Positions 33,150-42,092 are shown, counted from the first letter of the stretch. The stretch: DNA of 64,000 nt from Granulicella sp. 5B5 (GCF_014083945.1 NZ_CP046444.1:434001-498000); one strand, 5' to 3'. Notes: generated by a model from the letters alone, not told the origin. A program made the numbers and translations.

Positions 33150-35029
33150 TACAGATACCAGGGAATATTCACCACCACCAGCCGCTGATTGCCCTTCAGC
33201 AGCAGCAGCAGCTTCAGCAGTTGAACGCGCTGATTGTGCAGCAGGTTCTCCCACCAGTGGCGCACCACCAGCTCCGGCAGCAGCACGGCGATCTTCCGCC
33301 CGGGGTTCTCGTCCTCCAGCTTCAGCACGTAGTCCATTAGCGGAGACAGGATCGTGCGATAGCTGCTCTTCACCGTCACCAGCTCCGGCTCCGGCATCGA
33401 GCTCTCGCGGATCGGCTTCAGCACCATCTCCTCCCACACCGAGCTCAGCATGTCGGCATCGTCCGAGTCCACATGCACCACCTTCACCACCGGGCTCATC
33501 AGTAGTCCAAAGCGCATCGCCTTCTCAGTGATCTTGTCCCACCGCGCCATCGGGATGATCACAATCGGCGGCTCCAGCCCGGTCAACCGCAGCGGGGTCG
33601 GGTCGGAGGTCTCGTTCTTCACCCGTATGTAGTGGTGCTTCACCGCCAGCATGCACGCAATCAGGAACGGCACCAGCAGCACCGTCACCCACGCACCGTA
33701 CATGAACTTCGTCACCAGGATGATCAGCAGCGCCACGCCTGTGGCCACCGCGCCCAGCCCGTTGACGAACATCTTCAGGTGCCGGTGGGGCGCATCCGGC
33801 GTCTTGTGCCAGTGCACCACCATACCGCTCTGGCTCAACGTAAACGCCAGGAACGCGCCGATCGCATACAGCGGAATCAGGCGGTCGGTCACGCCCTCAA
33901 ACAGGATCAGGATCAACGCCGTAAACCCGGTCAGCGCGTAGATGCCGTGCGAGAACAGCAGGCGCCGTCCACGCAGCAGGAACACATGGGGCAGATAGTC
34001 CTTGCCCGCAATCGCGCGTGCCATGCGCGGAAAATCCGCAAACGCCGTGTTCACGCTGAAGCTCAACGCCGCCAGCACCGCGCCCATGGTGCCGTAGTAG
34101 AACCACCCGCGCCCGAACACCGCCGCCACTTCAATCGACAGCACACTCTGGTAGTTGGTCGCGTCCGGATCCATCGCCGTCACGCCATACGCCCGCGCCA
34201 CATAGCTCAACCCGAACAGCAGAATGATCAACATCCCGATAATGACCGTCAGCGTGCGATTGGCGTTGCGGCTGCGTGGCTCCTTGAACGCCTGTACACC
34301 GTTCGACACAGCCTCCACGCCCGTCATCGCGGCGCAACCGTTCGAGAATGCCTTCATCAGCAGCCACGTCATCAGTAGCGGCGTGAATTTCTGGATCTGC
34401 GAGAAGTCCGGCGGTGGCGGCGCGGTCACCGCCAGCGGGTGTCCGCCCGACATCAGCGAGTGGAACACGCCCACTGCAATGGTCGCCAGCAGCGTGCCTA
34501 CAAACAGAAACGTCGGCAGCATAAACACCGCGCCTGTCTCCTTAACGCCACGCATATTGATGGTCGCGATCACCACCAGGATGACCAGGCACAGCACTAG
34601 CTGGTAGTGGTGCAGTTCCGGGATCGCGCTCACCAAAGCCGTGACGCCTGCCGAAAGCCCCACCGCCGCGGTCAGGATATAGTCGATCATCAGCGCCGCG
34701 GCTGCCAGCAGGCCCGCACCATCGCCCAGGTTCTCGCTTGCCACCGTGAACGACCCGCCACCGTTCGGGTACGCTTCGATCGTCTGCCTGTAGCTCAGGT
34801 ACAGGATCGTCAGCAGTGTCAGGATGAACCCAAAGATCGGCAGCAGGTAGTGCTGCACCCCCCACAGCCCCAGCGGAATCAACAACACCATCGCAGCTTC
34901 CGGGCCGTATGCCGCGCTCGTCAACCCATCCAGACCGAAGATGGGGATACCGGCGGCTACGCCGATATGCTCGGCATGTGCCTCGTGCGACGCCAGGGGC
35001 CTTCCAAACAGCACATCAAAAAACTTCAT
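33149..35029 (-). CDS. kimA: KimA-type potassium transporter (KUP superfamily, APC fold)
   Basis: A 626-residue membrane protein that aligns from memory with Bacillus KimA (YdaO) along its length: start FGRPLASHEAHAEHIG, AGIPIFGLDGLTSAAYGPEA, LSYRQTIEAYPNGGGSFTVA, LMKAFSNGCAAMTGVEAVSNG, LIPLYAIGAFLAFTLSQSGM. About 12 membrane helices are followed by a soluble C-terminal domain of ~150 residues (PIVIIPMARWDKITEKAMRF ... VLLPELVVRHWWENLLHNQR) like the KimA cytosolic dimer domain. It should import K+ with protons. In Bacillus the family is controlled by c-di-AMP; no c-di-AMP riboswitch was recognised in the short leader here. Confidence 0.85.
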   Translation of the reverse strand: MKFFDVLFGRPLASHEAHAEHIGVAAGIPIFGLDGLTSAAYGPEAAMVLLIPLGLWGVQHYLLPIFGFILTLLTILYLSYRQTIEAYPNGGGSFTVASENLGDGAGLLAAAALMIDYILTAAVGLSAGVTALVSAIPELHHYQLVLCLVILVVIATINMRGVKETGAVFMLPTFLFVGTLLATIAVGVFHSLMSGGHPLAVTAPPPPDFSQIQKFTPLLMTWLLMKAFSNGCAAMTGVEAVSNGVQAFKEPRSRNANRTLTVIIGMLIILLFGLSYVARAYGVTAMDPDATNYQSVLSIEVAAVFGRGWFYYGTMGAVLAALSFSVNTAFADFPRMARAIAGKDYLPHVFLLRGRRLLFSHGIYALTGFTALILILFEGVTDRLIPLYAIGAFLAFTLSQSGMVVHWHKTPDAPHRHLKMFVNGLGAVATGVALLIILVTKFMYGAWVTVLLVPFLIACMLAVKHHYIRVKNETSDPTPLRLTGLEPPIVIIPMARWDKITEKAMRFGLLMSPVVKVVHVDSDDADMLSSVWEEMVLKPIRESSMPEPELVTVKSSYRTILSPLMDYVLKLEDENPGRKIAVLLPELVVRHWWENLLHNQRVQLLKLLLLLKGNQRLVVVNIPWYL

Positions 35030-35065
35030 ATCCCTACTGAATCCTTACTGGCGTGGGGAGTGCGC

Positions 35066-35094
35066 CGATAGGTATCCTACGACAAAACTGTCAA
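35066..35094 (-). promoter_or_regulatory. Putative promoter of kimA
   Basis: TTGACA on the minus strand (35094-35089) is a consensus -35. A poor -10 (CTATCG, or TATCGG one base further) lies 17-18 nt downstream. The leader to the ATG at 35029 would be only about 30 nt. Confidence 0.35.
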
Positions 35095-35269
35095 ATCCCC
35101 GCATTGAAAACTCATGTTTTCCTAACAGCGGCTTTACAACTTTTTAACGTCTAAATACTCGTAACCCGCTCCCAATCATCGACTTCCACCAGACTCCTCA
35201 CCCCACAAACGCAGCAATCCGTGCCCGCATTGTGGATATTGCCAGCCCTAGCCCTATGCAGCCTGTCCT

Positions 35270-35444
35270 TTTCTCGGTCGCGCCCTCGCCGCCGCCGGCA
35301 TCGTTCCCGCAAAATCCACCTTTCTCGACGCCTTCTCCGGCAGCACCGTCGTCTCTCGCTACGCCAAGCAGTTGGGCTTCGCCGTCACCGCCAACGACTG
35401 GGAGCCCTATGCCGAGGCCCTCGCGCAGTGCTTCCTTGAGTTGA
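35270..35444 (+). pseudogene. GC-rich fragment of a D12 adenine methylase gene
   Basis: The reading frame encodes FLGRALAAAGIVPAKSTFLD and then AFSGSTVVSRYAKQLGFAVT and ANDWEPYAEALAQCFLEL. This corresponds to residues ~37-92 of the intact methylase starting at 35521 and is almost identical from STFLDAF to YAEALA. Codons differ throughout: the fragment uses GC-ending codons like the host, the intact gene does not. Homology stops at a shared GAGTTGA (35438-35444). The start, the PYIGNKRKL segment and everything after residue ~92 are missing. Confidence 0.8.
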
Positions 35445-35520
35445 GACAACGACCTTTTCGGAACGTTTTCCTATTGGCCTCTGCGCTACCATCTATCCAG
35501 AAGTCGGTGTGAACTAAAGC

Positions 35521-36792
35521 ATGCGATATACCTCAAGCAGCCATTCTGCGAAATACACCGGAGATTTCGTCTTCAGTCAATTGATCCCATACATTGGGAA
35601 CAAGCGGAAGCTTCTGAGCCTCATTGGCCTGGCCCTGGAGTCTTCAGGCTTAGATCCGGTCAATAGCACATTTCTCGACGCGTTTTCAGGTAGCACTGTC
35701 GTTTCTCGCTATGCAAAGCAACTTGGCTTTGCCGTCACAGCCAACGACTGGGAACCTTATGCTGAAGCTCTGGCAAAATGCTTCGTAGAGTTGAATGAAG
35801 CCCCTACCTATTTCAACTCTCGTTCCTATAGAGACGTCCTTGCCGAACTTAATTCGTTAGCGGGAATTGAGGGATGGATAACTACACATCTGTGTCCTTC
35901 CGACGATGAAAAATACGATATACAGCGGGACCGCATGTTTTACATGCGTAAGAATGGCATGAGGCTCGACGCCATTTGTGAGCGTATACGTGAATGGGAA
36001 CTGACTGGCGCGCTGAATCCGCTACAGCTAGCAGCCATCCTTGGTCCGCTTCTTTATCAAGCCTGCTGGCTCAGTAATACTTCTGGTGTTTTTAAAGGCT
36101 TCCACAACGGATGGGGTGGACAAACGGGCACAGCTCTTTATCGAATCAAAGCTGACCTCGAACTTGAACCTGCTATTTTCTTCAATAATGGCAGGGTAAA
36201 CGCTACATCTCGTCTTGACGCATCGGAACTGGCTGCTCATTCTCAAGAGAAGCCGCCATTTGATATGGCCTATCTTGACCCTCCTTATAATCAGCATCCA
36301 TATGGCTCGAACTATCACGTATTAAATACCGTTACGCTTTGGGATAAGCCCAAGCTGTCTCCGAAGATCACGGGCCACGGAGACAAGTCTGCTATTCGAC
36401 ATGATTGGCGAACGGAGCGGCGTAGCGCATACAACTACCAATCGAAGGCACCTTCGGAATATCGAAAGCTAGTTTCGACCCTGAACGCGCATTTCATTTG
36501 TACAAGTTATAGCACTGACGGTTTCATACCCCTAAGAGAAATGATCGAAGCCAATAGAGATCGCGGTGAAACCAAAGCATTTCTACAAGGCTACAAGCGG
36601 TATCGAGTCAGTTCGCAACGTTTCTCTGAAAAGCCAATGAACATTGAATTTGTTCTACTCACGGATACGACGCGAAGTGCAACTCGCTCTACTGACTCTT
36701 ATGTGAACGAGATACTCGAGGCTGAACACACAGTAATTTCCGCCCACGCCGAAACTTCGGCGCCACCAACCGAGCAAGGAGTGCTTTTCTAA
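35521..36792 (+). CDS. D12-class N6-adenine DNA methyltransferase
   Basis: A 423-residue methylase of a type II restriction-modification system. Conserved parts: LIPYIGNKRKLLSLI (N-terminal SAM/target segment), the SAM-binding motif STFLDAFSGSTVVSRYA (near 55), VTANDWEPYAEALA, and the catalytic motif IV AYLDPPYNQHPYGSNYHVLN (near 252). A C-terminal extension holds the rest of the target-recognition region. Its DNA is visibly AT-richer than the chromosome around it, a sign of recent acquisition. The TAA stop overlaps the endonuclease ATG (TAATG). It presumably protects the site cut by the downstream EcoRI-like enzyme. It is not of the M.EcoRI type, which has an NPPF motif. Confidence 0.9.
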   Translation: MRYTSSSHSAKYTGDFVFSQLIPYIGNKRKLLSLIGLALESSGLDPVNSTFLDAFSGSTVVSRYAKQLGFAVTANDWEPYAEALAKCFVELNEAPTYFNSRSYRDVLAELNSLAGIEGWITTHLCPSDDEKYDIQRDRMFYMRKNGMRLDAICERIREWELTGALNPLQLAAILGPLLYQACWLSNTSGVFKGFHNGWGGQTGTALYRIKADLELEPAIFFNNGRVNATSRLDASELAAHSQEKPPFDMAYLDPPYNQHPYGSNYHVLNTVTLWDKPKLSPKITGHGDKSAIRHDWRTERRSAYNYQSKAPSEYRKLVSTLNAHFICTSYSTDGFIPLREMIEANRDRGETKAFLQGYKRYRVSSQRFSEKPMNIEFVLLTDTTRSATRSTDSYVNEILEAEHTVISAHAETSAPPTEQGVLF

Positions 36793-37496
36793 TGGCTGGC
36801 AGGCTTCATCTCCGCAGAGTTCGAACCAATACCGTGATCAACACGACGTCAAAGAAACAGGAAGAAGCACTTATTAGAGCTCTTCATCGCGTAGAGGCGG
36901 AGATCAGGGCTAAGTTTTCAGTGAACCTAGACTGGAAACAAGATTGGAAGTTGATTGACATCGTGACCGACCTTACCGCCATGTTTCCAGATGTTGACTT
37001 CAATCGTCCCCTCGGAACAAGCACAATGAAACCTGATGGAGGCATTCTCTCTCTCATCGGCAAAAATGCTAAGACTTACCCCATACTCATTACCGAACGA
37101 AAGAACCAAGGCACAAATGATCTCCGCAAGGCGGAAGGCAAGGAAAAGCAAGCGAAAGGAAATGCAGTCGAGAGGCTCGGCAAGAATGTCATTGGTCTCA
37201 AAACGGCCATGCTAGGTGCTGGCATTTTCCCATTTGTTTGTTTTGGTGATGGGTGCGATTTCGCCGATGCTTCATCCATCCTGGACAGGGTAGTCACCAT
37301 TGCGATGTTTGGAAATCTTCGTAAAGTTTACATGATGCCGCAGGGTGGAAATGGGGAGTTCTTACGCGGTAGCTTCTACTTCCGCGAGGATCAGTGGACT
37401 GAAGATGAGATGTATCCGGTCATGCTGGAAGTAGCTACGCGCTCAGTTCATCACTACATAGCAAAGTTCGGTGAAGACGCATTTCTGATCTCGTAA
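36792..37496 (+). CDS. EcoRI-family type II restriction endonuclease
   Basis: A 234-residue protein whose core matches EcoRI. MKPDGGILSL at 79-88 contains the metal-binding Asp82 (EcoRI Asp91). ILITERKNQGTNDL at 98-111 contains Glu102 and Lys104 (EcoRI Glu111, Lys113), with identical Asp-Glu spacing of 20. GNAVERLGKN at 123-132 matches the EcoRI recognition segment GNAIERSHKN (Gly140-Asn141-Ala142 and Arg145 contact the bases). The protein is about 40 residues shorter than EcoRI, mainly in the loop between those segments and at the C-terminus. This predicts cutting at GAATTC or a close relative. It overlaps the methylase gene and shares its AT-rich base use. Confidence 0.85.
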   Translation: MAGRLHLRRVRTNTVINTTSKKQEEALIRALHRVEAEIRAKFSVNLDWKQDWKLIDIVTDLTAMFPDVDFNRPLGTSTMKPDGGILSLIGKNAKTYPILITERKNQGTNDLRKAEGKEKQAKGNAVERLGKNVIGLKTAMLGAGIFPFVCFGDGCDFADASSILDRVVTIAMFGNLRKVYMMPQGGNGEFLRGSFYFREDQWTEDEMYPVMLEVATRSVHHYIAKFGEDAFLIS

Positions 37497-37513
37497 CGGC
37501 TTCCCGCCTTCGC

Positions 37514-37519
37514 TACACT
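37514..37519 (+). promoter_or_regulatory. -10 box of the glutathione peroxidase gene (leaderless type)
   Basis: TACACT ends 6 nt before the ATG at 37526. Confidence 0.5.
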
Positions 37520-37525
37520 GTCTTC

Positions 37526-38083
37526 ATGGCCACTCTCTACGACATCCCCCTGACCACCCTCTCCGGCACCTCCACAACTCTGGCCGACTACACCGGCAAG
37601 GCGCTGCTCATCGTCAACGTCGCCAGCAAGTGCGGGCTCACCCCGCAGTACACCGCGCTCGAAGAGCTCTACCAGCAGTACAAGGACAAGGGCCTCGTCG
37701 TCCTCGGCTTCCCCGCCAACGACTTCGCCGGTCAGGAGCCCGGCTCCGACCAGGAGATCGCTAAGTTCTGCTCCACCGAGTACCCCGTCACCTTCCCACT
37801 CTTCAGCAAGATCTCCGTCGTCGGCCCGCAGCAGCACCCGCTTTACCACCTGCTCACCACCCAAAGCCCCGAGGTCATCGTTCACGGCCCCTGGCGTGAA
37901 GGCCTCGAGAAGTACGCGGCAGCCAATGGCTTCCCGCCGCCGAACCCCTCGCCCGAGATCCTCTGGAACTTCGAAAAGTTTCTCATCGGCCGCGACGGCT
38001 CCATCCTCGCCCGCTTCGCGCCGGACATGCCCCCCAACGATCCCCGCATCACCTCTGCCGTCGAGCTCGCGATCGCACCCTAG
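37526..38083 (+). CDS. Glutathione peroxidase-family thiol peroxidase
   Basis: A 185-residue protein of normal family length that reduces peroxides, usually with thioredoxin in bacteria. The peroxidatic Cys is in NVASKCGLTPQYTALEEL (near 36), followed by VLGFPANDFAGQEPGS (Gln of the catalytic tetrad) and ILWNFEKFLIGRDG (catalytic Trp/Asn). The second Cys lies in AKFCSTEYPVTFPLFSK, as in thioredoxin-dependent forms. Base composition returns to the high-GC norm here, 29 bp after the endonuclease gene. It is probably monocistronic. Confidence 0.93.
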   Translation: MATLYDIPLTTLSGTSTTLADYTGKALLIVNVASKCGLTPQYTALEELYQQYKDKGLVVLGFPANDFAGQEPGSDQEIAKFCSTEYPVTFPLFSKISVVGPQQHPLYHLLTTQSPEVIVHGPWREGLEKYAAANGFPPPNPSPEILWNFEKFLIGRDGSILARFAPDMPPNDPRITSAVELAIAP

Positions 38084-38170
38084 CCGTAAATCAATCGGAT
38101 GCCCGTAACCCCAGCCGCTGCAATACCCATTTAAGTTGATTCATTCCATCCGCAACTCCCAACGAGCGCC

Positions 38171-38196
38171 CAGGGTTAATCACACTGTTAACCCTG
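38171..38196. promoter_or_regulatory. Inverted repeat upstream of the gene at 38316
   Basis: CAGGGTTAA-N8-TTAACCCTG is a perfect 9-bp dyad midway in the 232-bp gap between gpx and the exported protein gene. With no U-tract on either side it fits an operator at least as well as a terminator. Nothing else is visible in the gap apart from a Shine-Dalgarno-like GGGAG before 38316. Confidence 0.45.
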
Positions 38197-38315
38197 CGGA
38201 TGCGCTCGCCCTGTGAGACAACCAATCGCTCCCCGTGGAGTCCTATTCTTAGGCTAGAAGAGTTCCGCCTGCTCAAACCAAGGGCCCGAACGCTCACTTT
38301 GGGAGATCGATCGCC

Positions 38316-39326
38316 ATGAAGACCAAGACCCTGCTTCCTCTGCTGGCCGCCACGGCGCTGCTGCTGCCTGCCACGCACCTCTTCGCGCAGGACACCACCA
38401 CCCAGCCCGCCGACCAGACGACCGGCGTCTCGCATCCCGAAAAGCTCGACGACTCCATCGTCTCCACCGACGATCCGGCAACGCAGCAGCATTACCAGAA
38501 GCCCTCGCCCGCCGTGCCCGTCACGCCGCCCGCTGCAACCGCCGACGACCACTACGTCCCGCCCAGCGCCGACGCCAGCTACAACAACACAGCGGCAGCT
38601 CCCATCCAGACGCAGACACCCACCCTGCACCCCCGCAGCTATGCGACGACAGCCACCAACGCCGCCTTCGACCCCAACAATCCTGACAGCGGCGTCGTCA
38701 CCAGCGTGCCTCTCGGCCCCAACGATCTCCCCGTCGGCACCCGCATGGTTGCGCAGCTCAATAACACCATCTCGACCAGGCTCACCTCCGCCGGCACTCC
38801 CTTTGCCGCCGAGCTCACCCAGCCCGTCATGCGCGACGGCCGCGTCATGCTGCCCGTCGGCACGGTCATCAACGGCCGCGTCAGCCAGATCCACGGTGGC
38901 CGCAGGATCACCGGCGCCTCCGCCATCCGCCTCACGCCAGACTCGATCATTCTGCCCAACCGCGCCGCCTACCCCCTCAATGCCGAAGTCGTCGACCTCG
39001 ACCACTTCAACAACTCGCGTGTCAACGATGAAGGCGTCATCACCAACAACAAGGACAACCGCGTCGCCGCCGGGGCCACAGCACTCACCACCACCAGCGG
39101 CCTCGTCGCGGGAGCCATGATCGCCGGCCCAGTCGGCGCAGGCGTTGGCGCGGGCGTCGGAGCAGGCCTCGGAGCCTACTGGTGGCTCCGCGAAGACCAC
39201 CAGCAAACCCTGCCCACCGGCACCGAGATCGTCTTCAGCCTCGACGACATCCTCACCGTAGCCCCGCAGGCCGTCAACACCAACACCACCTACGTGGCAC
39301 CCCCACCCGTCGCCACCAGCTACTAG
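38316..39326 (+). CDS. Exported hypothetical protein with a TrbI/VirB10-like beta region
   Basis: A 336-residue protein with a Sec signal (MKTKTLLPLLAATALLLPATHLFA). A Thr/Pro/Gln-rich linker runs to about residue 125. Then comes a conserved block: LPVGTRMVAQLNNTISTRLT, TPFAAELTQPVMRDGRVMLP and VGTVINGRVSQIHGGRRITG, which recalls the beta-barrel motifs of VirB10/TrbI. A glycine-zipper hydrophobic segment (AGAMIAGPVGAGVGAGVGAG, near 266-285) and LPTGTEIVFSLDDILTV follow. No conjugation genes are nearby. Such proteins are common in Acidobacteriota but lack an assigned role; envelope location is inferred. Confidence 0.6.
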   Translation: MKTKTLLPLLAATALLLPATHLFAQDTTTQPADQTTGVSHPEKLDDSIVSTDDPATQQHYQKPSPAVPVTPPAATADDHYVPPSADASYNNTAAAPIQTQTPTLHPRSYATTATNAAFDPNNPDSGVVTSVPLGPNDLPVGTRMVAQLNNTISTRLTSAGTPFAAELTQPVMRDGRVMLPVGTVINGRVSQIHGGRRITGASAIRLTPDSIILPNRAAYPLNAEVVDLDHFNNSRVNDEGVITNNKDNRVAAGATALTTTSGLVAGAMIAGPVGAGVGAGVGAGLGAYWWLREDHQQTLPTGTEIVFSLDDILTVAPQAVNTNTTYVAPPPVATSY

Positions 39327-39345
39327 CCCACTCCTCACAAACGCC

Positions 39346-39374
39346 AAAGACCCTCGACACCACCGAGGGTCTTT
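39346..39374. terminator. Bidirectional intrinsic terminator
   Basis: AAAGACCCTCG-acaccac-CGAGGGTCTTT is a perfect 11-bp stem with flanking A and T runs, between convergent genes ending at 39326 and 39403. It should work in both directions. Confidence 0.85.
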
Positions 39375-39401
39375 CCCTATTCCCTATTCCCTATTCCCTG
39401 C
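39374..39401. repeat. CCCTATT heptamer repeat (copy 2)
   Basis: Three-plus perfect tandem copies of CCCTATT run straight from the terminator to the stop of the kinase gene. Confidence 0.8.
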
Positions 39402-39402
39402 C

Positions 39403-41907
39403 TCACCCAACCACCTGCGCCAGCAGCCGCTTCCAGTTCTTCTGGTTGCGCTTGAAGCTCTTTTTCAGGTCATCCAGCGTGCGCTGAAAGTCTGAGTTGT
39501 CGTTCATCCCACGCCACGCCGGGTTCTTGCTGAACCACGGATAGTTCTCGTTGCCCAGGTAGATCGCGCGCCGCAGCCAGTGCAGCGCCTCGGCGCTATC
39601 GCCCTCCACGGCAAAGTAGGTAGCCAGCCGATACGCCATCTCGCTATCGGCCTCTGCCGCCGCCAGCGTGTCTTCCGTGATGAACTCCGCCGCCCGTTTG
39701 CGCTCGCCCAGCTGCACGTAGCACATCGCAATCGTCGGATAGACGATGCGCAACGTGTCATCATCCTTGGTCACCTTCTCCAGCGTCTCGACGGCCTTCG
39801 ACAGTTGCCCCTCGCGCATCTGCTGATAGCCCTGCGAGATCCGCAACAGCGGCTGCCTCGGCTCCAGCGTCAGGCCCTTCTCGATTTCGTCCGCTGCCAG
39901 CTCCAGCTGGTTCTGGTACTGGTACACCCGCGCGCGATGGTTATAGATCATCGCCGCATTGCTCGGATTCAGCCGCAGCGACGTGTTGAACTGGTCCAGC
40001 GCCTCTTCATACAGCCCATCGATGCGCAGCGTCAGCCCCGCCACCAGGTGCACATTCCAATCATTCGCAGCCGACTGCAGCAGATGCTCAATGCCATGCC
40101 GCGCGCTCTCTTTCTCACCACGGCTCAGCAGCATGTACACCCGGTACAGATTCGCCTCCACCGACCCCGAATCCCGTTCCAGCGCCTTGTCGAAAGCCCT
40201 GCGCGCCTCCAGCACATGCATCTGCCCGCCCAGCCCATGCCGCGCATATTGCAGGTGCGTAATCCCCAGCCCCGACCACCCCGGCGCATACCCAGGATCG
40301 CGCGTCACCACACCATCGAACAACTCCCGCGCTCGATCCAGTTCGTCCCGGTTCCCCGTGCGCGACATGAACGACGACAGCAGCGCCCGCGCCTCCAGGT
40401 ACTCCTCCGACACATCATCGTCCAGCGACGACACACTCGTCGGTCCCGCGGCCTTCAGCAGCCCGCCCTGCAGCCCTCCGTGCAGCTCCGCAAACACCTC
40501 GTCGCAGATCTCCGTCTGCACCGCGATCAAATCGAATGACTGCACGCTGATCGACCCGCCCGTGCGCACGCTCTGCCCATTCACATCCAGCAGCTGCCAG
40601 CTCAGGTCAAAGCCCTTCTCCGACCGCAGAAAACTTCCCGCCAGCACAAAATCCACCATCAGCTTGCGCCCCAGGCTCAGCGGATCAAGCTGCGCCGTCG
40701 GCACGTTCATCAGCGCGCTCGTCGGCCTTACCAGCAGCGACGGCACCTTCGCCAGCCGCGCCGCCAGCGCGTCCGCCAGCGCATACCCATAAAAGTGCGT
40801 GGCATCGGCTCCATTCAGCCCAGCCCCCAGGTTCACAAACGGCAGCACCACGATGTTCGGGCCCTTGCGCTGCGTCGGCGGCGTGCTGTCGCGGAACCGC
40901 TCCGCCAGCATCGAGAGGATGCCCGTCGTCCGCTTCTCCTCCTCCGGAGTCTCCATGTCCAGTCGCTGCTGCTGGCTCATATTGATCGCGCCCTCGCCCG
41001 GCATAACCGCCGAGTCCAGCTGCATCGACTTCACAATCGTCCGCAGCCCTTCACGCAGCTCCGCCGCCGACCCATACCGCTCCGACGGCTGCTTCGCCAG
41101 GCAGCGCAGGATCACGCTCTCCAGCTCCACCGCCAGCCCCGGCACAATCTCCCGCAAACTCGGCGGCTCCGCATACTGGATCGCCCGTATGCTCTGGATC
41201 TCCTGCGCATCCGGCCGATGGAAGGGGTGCCGTCCGCTTACCATCTCGTACAAAATCACGCCCACCGCGAAGATATCGCTCTGCACGCTCGACTGCCCGG
41301 TCACAAACTGCTCCGGAGCCATATAAGCAATCGTGCCGCCCCGAGCCGTATACGTTGCCCCCACCAGCGCCGGTGTAACCGGCTGCTCCGTCAGCGACGG
41401 GTCAAAATTCGCATTGTCCCGCTTCAGTTTCCGTGCCAGGCCAAAGTCCAATATCTTGATCAGCCCGCCATCGGTCAGCATCACATTCGCGGGCTTCAGG
41501 TCGCGATGGAAGATCCCCATATTGTGCGCGGCCGCCAGACCATCGGCGATCTGCATCCCGCTCGACAGCACCAGCTGCGCGTTCGCCGGCCCCTCGGCGA
41601 TCACCTTGTCCAGGCTCTTGCCCGGAATGTACTGCATCACGATGTAGGCTTCCCACTCGCCTCCATCCACCTCCGTCTCGCCTACCTCATAGATAGCGCA
41701 GACGTTGGGGTGGTCGATCGCCGAGGCCAGCCGCGCCTCCCGTAGCTGCGTCGCCCGCACCTGCTCAGGAGTCTGCGAGCCGCGCTTCAGCAGCTTCAGC
41801 ACCACCGGCCGCTGCAGTAGCGTATCGTTGGCCAGAAACACCACTCCGCTGCCACCGGAACCGATCTTGCGAAGAAACTCATACTGCTTGATAACGCGCC
41901 GAGCCAT
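39403..41907 (-). CDS. Ser/Thr protein kinase with TolB-like and TPR domains
   Basis: An 834-residue cytoplasmic protein. The PknB-type kinase domain covers about 1-285: Gly loop IGSGGSGVVF (15-24), ATP Lys38, HRDLKPANVML with Asp136, DFG at 154 and APE near 197, all intact. A TolB-like N-terminal domain follows (about 345-470, NIVVLPFVNLGAGLNGADATH with LAGSFLRSEKGFDLSWQLLD), as in CadC-like sensors and adenylate cyclases. About ten TPR-like helices then run from 500 to the end. No membrane segment. Such kinases are expanded in Acidobacteriota; targets are unknown. GATAAT ends 6 nt before the ATG. Confidence 0.9.
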   Translation of the reverse strand: MARRVIKQYEFLRKIGSGGSGVVFLANDTLLQRPVVLKLLKRGSQTPEQVRATQLREARLASAIDHPNVCAIYEVGETEVDGGEWEAYIVMQYIPGKSLDKVIAEGPANAQLVLSSGMQIADGLAAAHNMGIFHRDLKPANVMLTDGGLIKILDFGLARKLKRDNANFDPSLTEQPVTPALVGATYTARGGTIAYMAPEQFVTGQSSVQSDIFAVGVILYEMVSGRHPFHRPDAQEIQSIRAIQYAEPPSLREIVPGLAVELESVILRCLAKQPSERYGSAAELREGLRTIVKSMQLDSAVMPGEGAINMSQQQRLDMETPEEEKRTTGILSMLAERFRDSTPPTQRKGPNIVVLPFVNLGAGLNGADATHFYGYALADALAARLAKVPSLLVRPTSALMNVPTAQLDPLSLGRKLMVDFVLAGSFLRSEKGFDLSWQLLDVNGQSVRTGGSISVQSFDLIAVQTEICDEVFAELHGGLQGGLLKAAGPTSVSSLDDDVSEEYLEARALLSSFMSRTGNRDELDRARELFDGVVTRDPGYAPGWSGLGITHLQYARHGLGGQMHVLEARRAFDKALERDSGSVEANLYRVYMLLSRGEKESARHGIEHLLQSAANDWNVHLVAGLTLRIDGLYEEALDQFNTSLRLNPSNAAMIYNHRARVYQYQNQLELAADEIEKGLTLEPRQPLLRISQGYQQMREGQLSKAVETLEKVTKDDDTLRIVYPTIAMCYVQLGERKRAAEFITEDTLAAAEADSEMAYRLATYFAVEGDSAEALHWLRRAIYLGNENYPWFSKNPAWRGMNDNSDFQRTLDDLKKSFKRNQKNWKRLLAQVVG

Positions 41908-41913
41908 AACTCC

Positions 41914-41919
41914 ATTATC
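41914..41919 (-). promoter_or_regulatory. Putative -10 box of the kinase gene
   Basis: GATAAT on the minus strand ends 6 nt before the ATG at 41907. The 6-nt gap is GGAGTT, so a short Shine-Dalgarno reading is an alternative. Confidence 0.4.
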
Positions 41920-42092
41920 GCAGTTACATGACCTTCCCTCCGTGTGGAACGCAGGCGCATGCCCTCAAAACCGGGTAACGCCCCAAGCAGCCTTTTCCCA
42001 CCACGCCGCATCCAACAGAAGCTGAGACCGCGAACGTAAGCGTCAACGATTCCGCCATCACCTACTGCGCACGTCTACTCTCAGGATGTTCA

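Noticed and set aside
35030-35094. c-di-AMP (ydaO-type) riboswitch ahead of kimA
   Set aside because: The distance from the likely promoter to the ATG is only ~30-60 nt and the conserved ydaO motifs are not seen; the riboswitch needs well over 100 nt.
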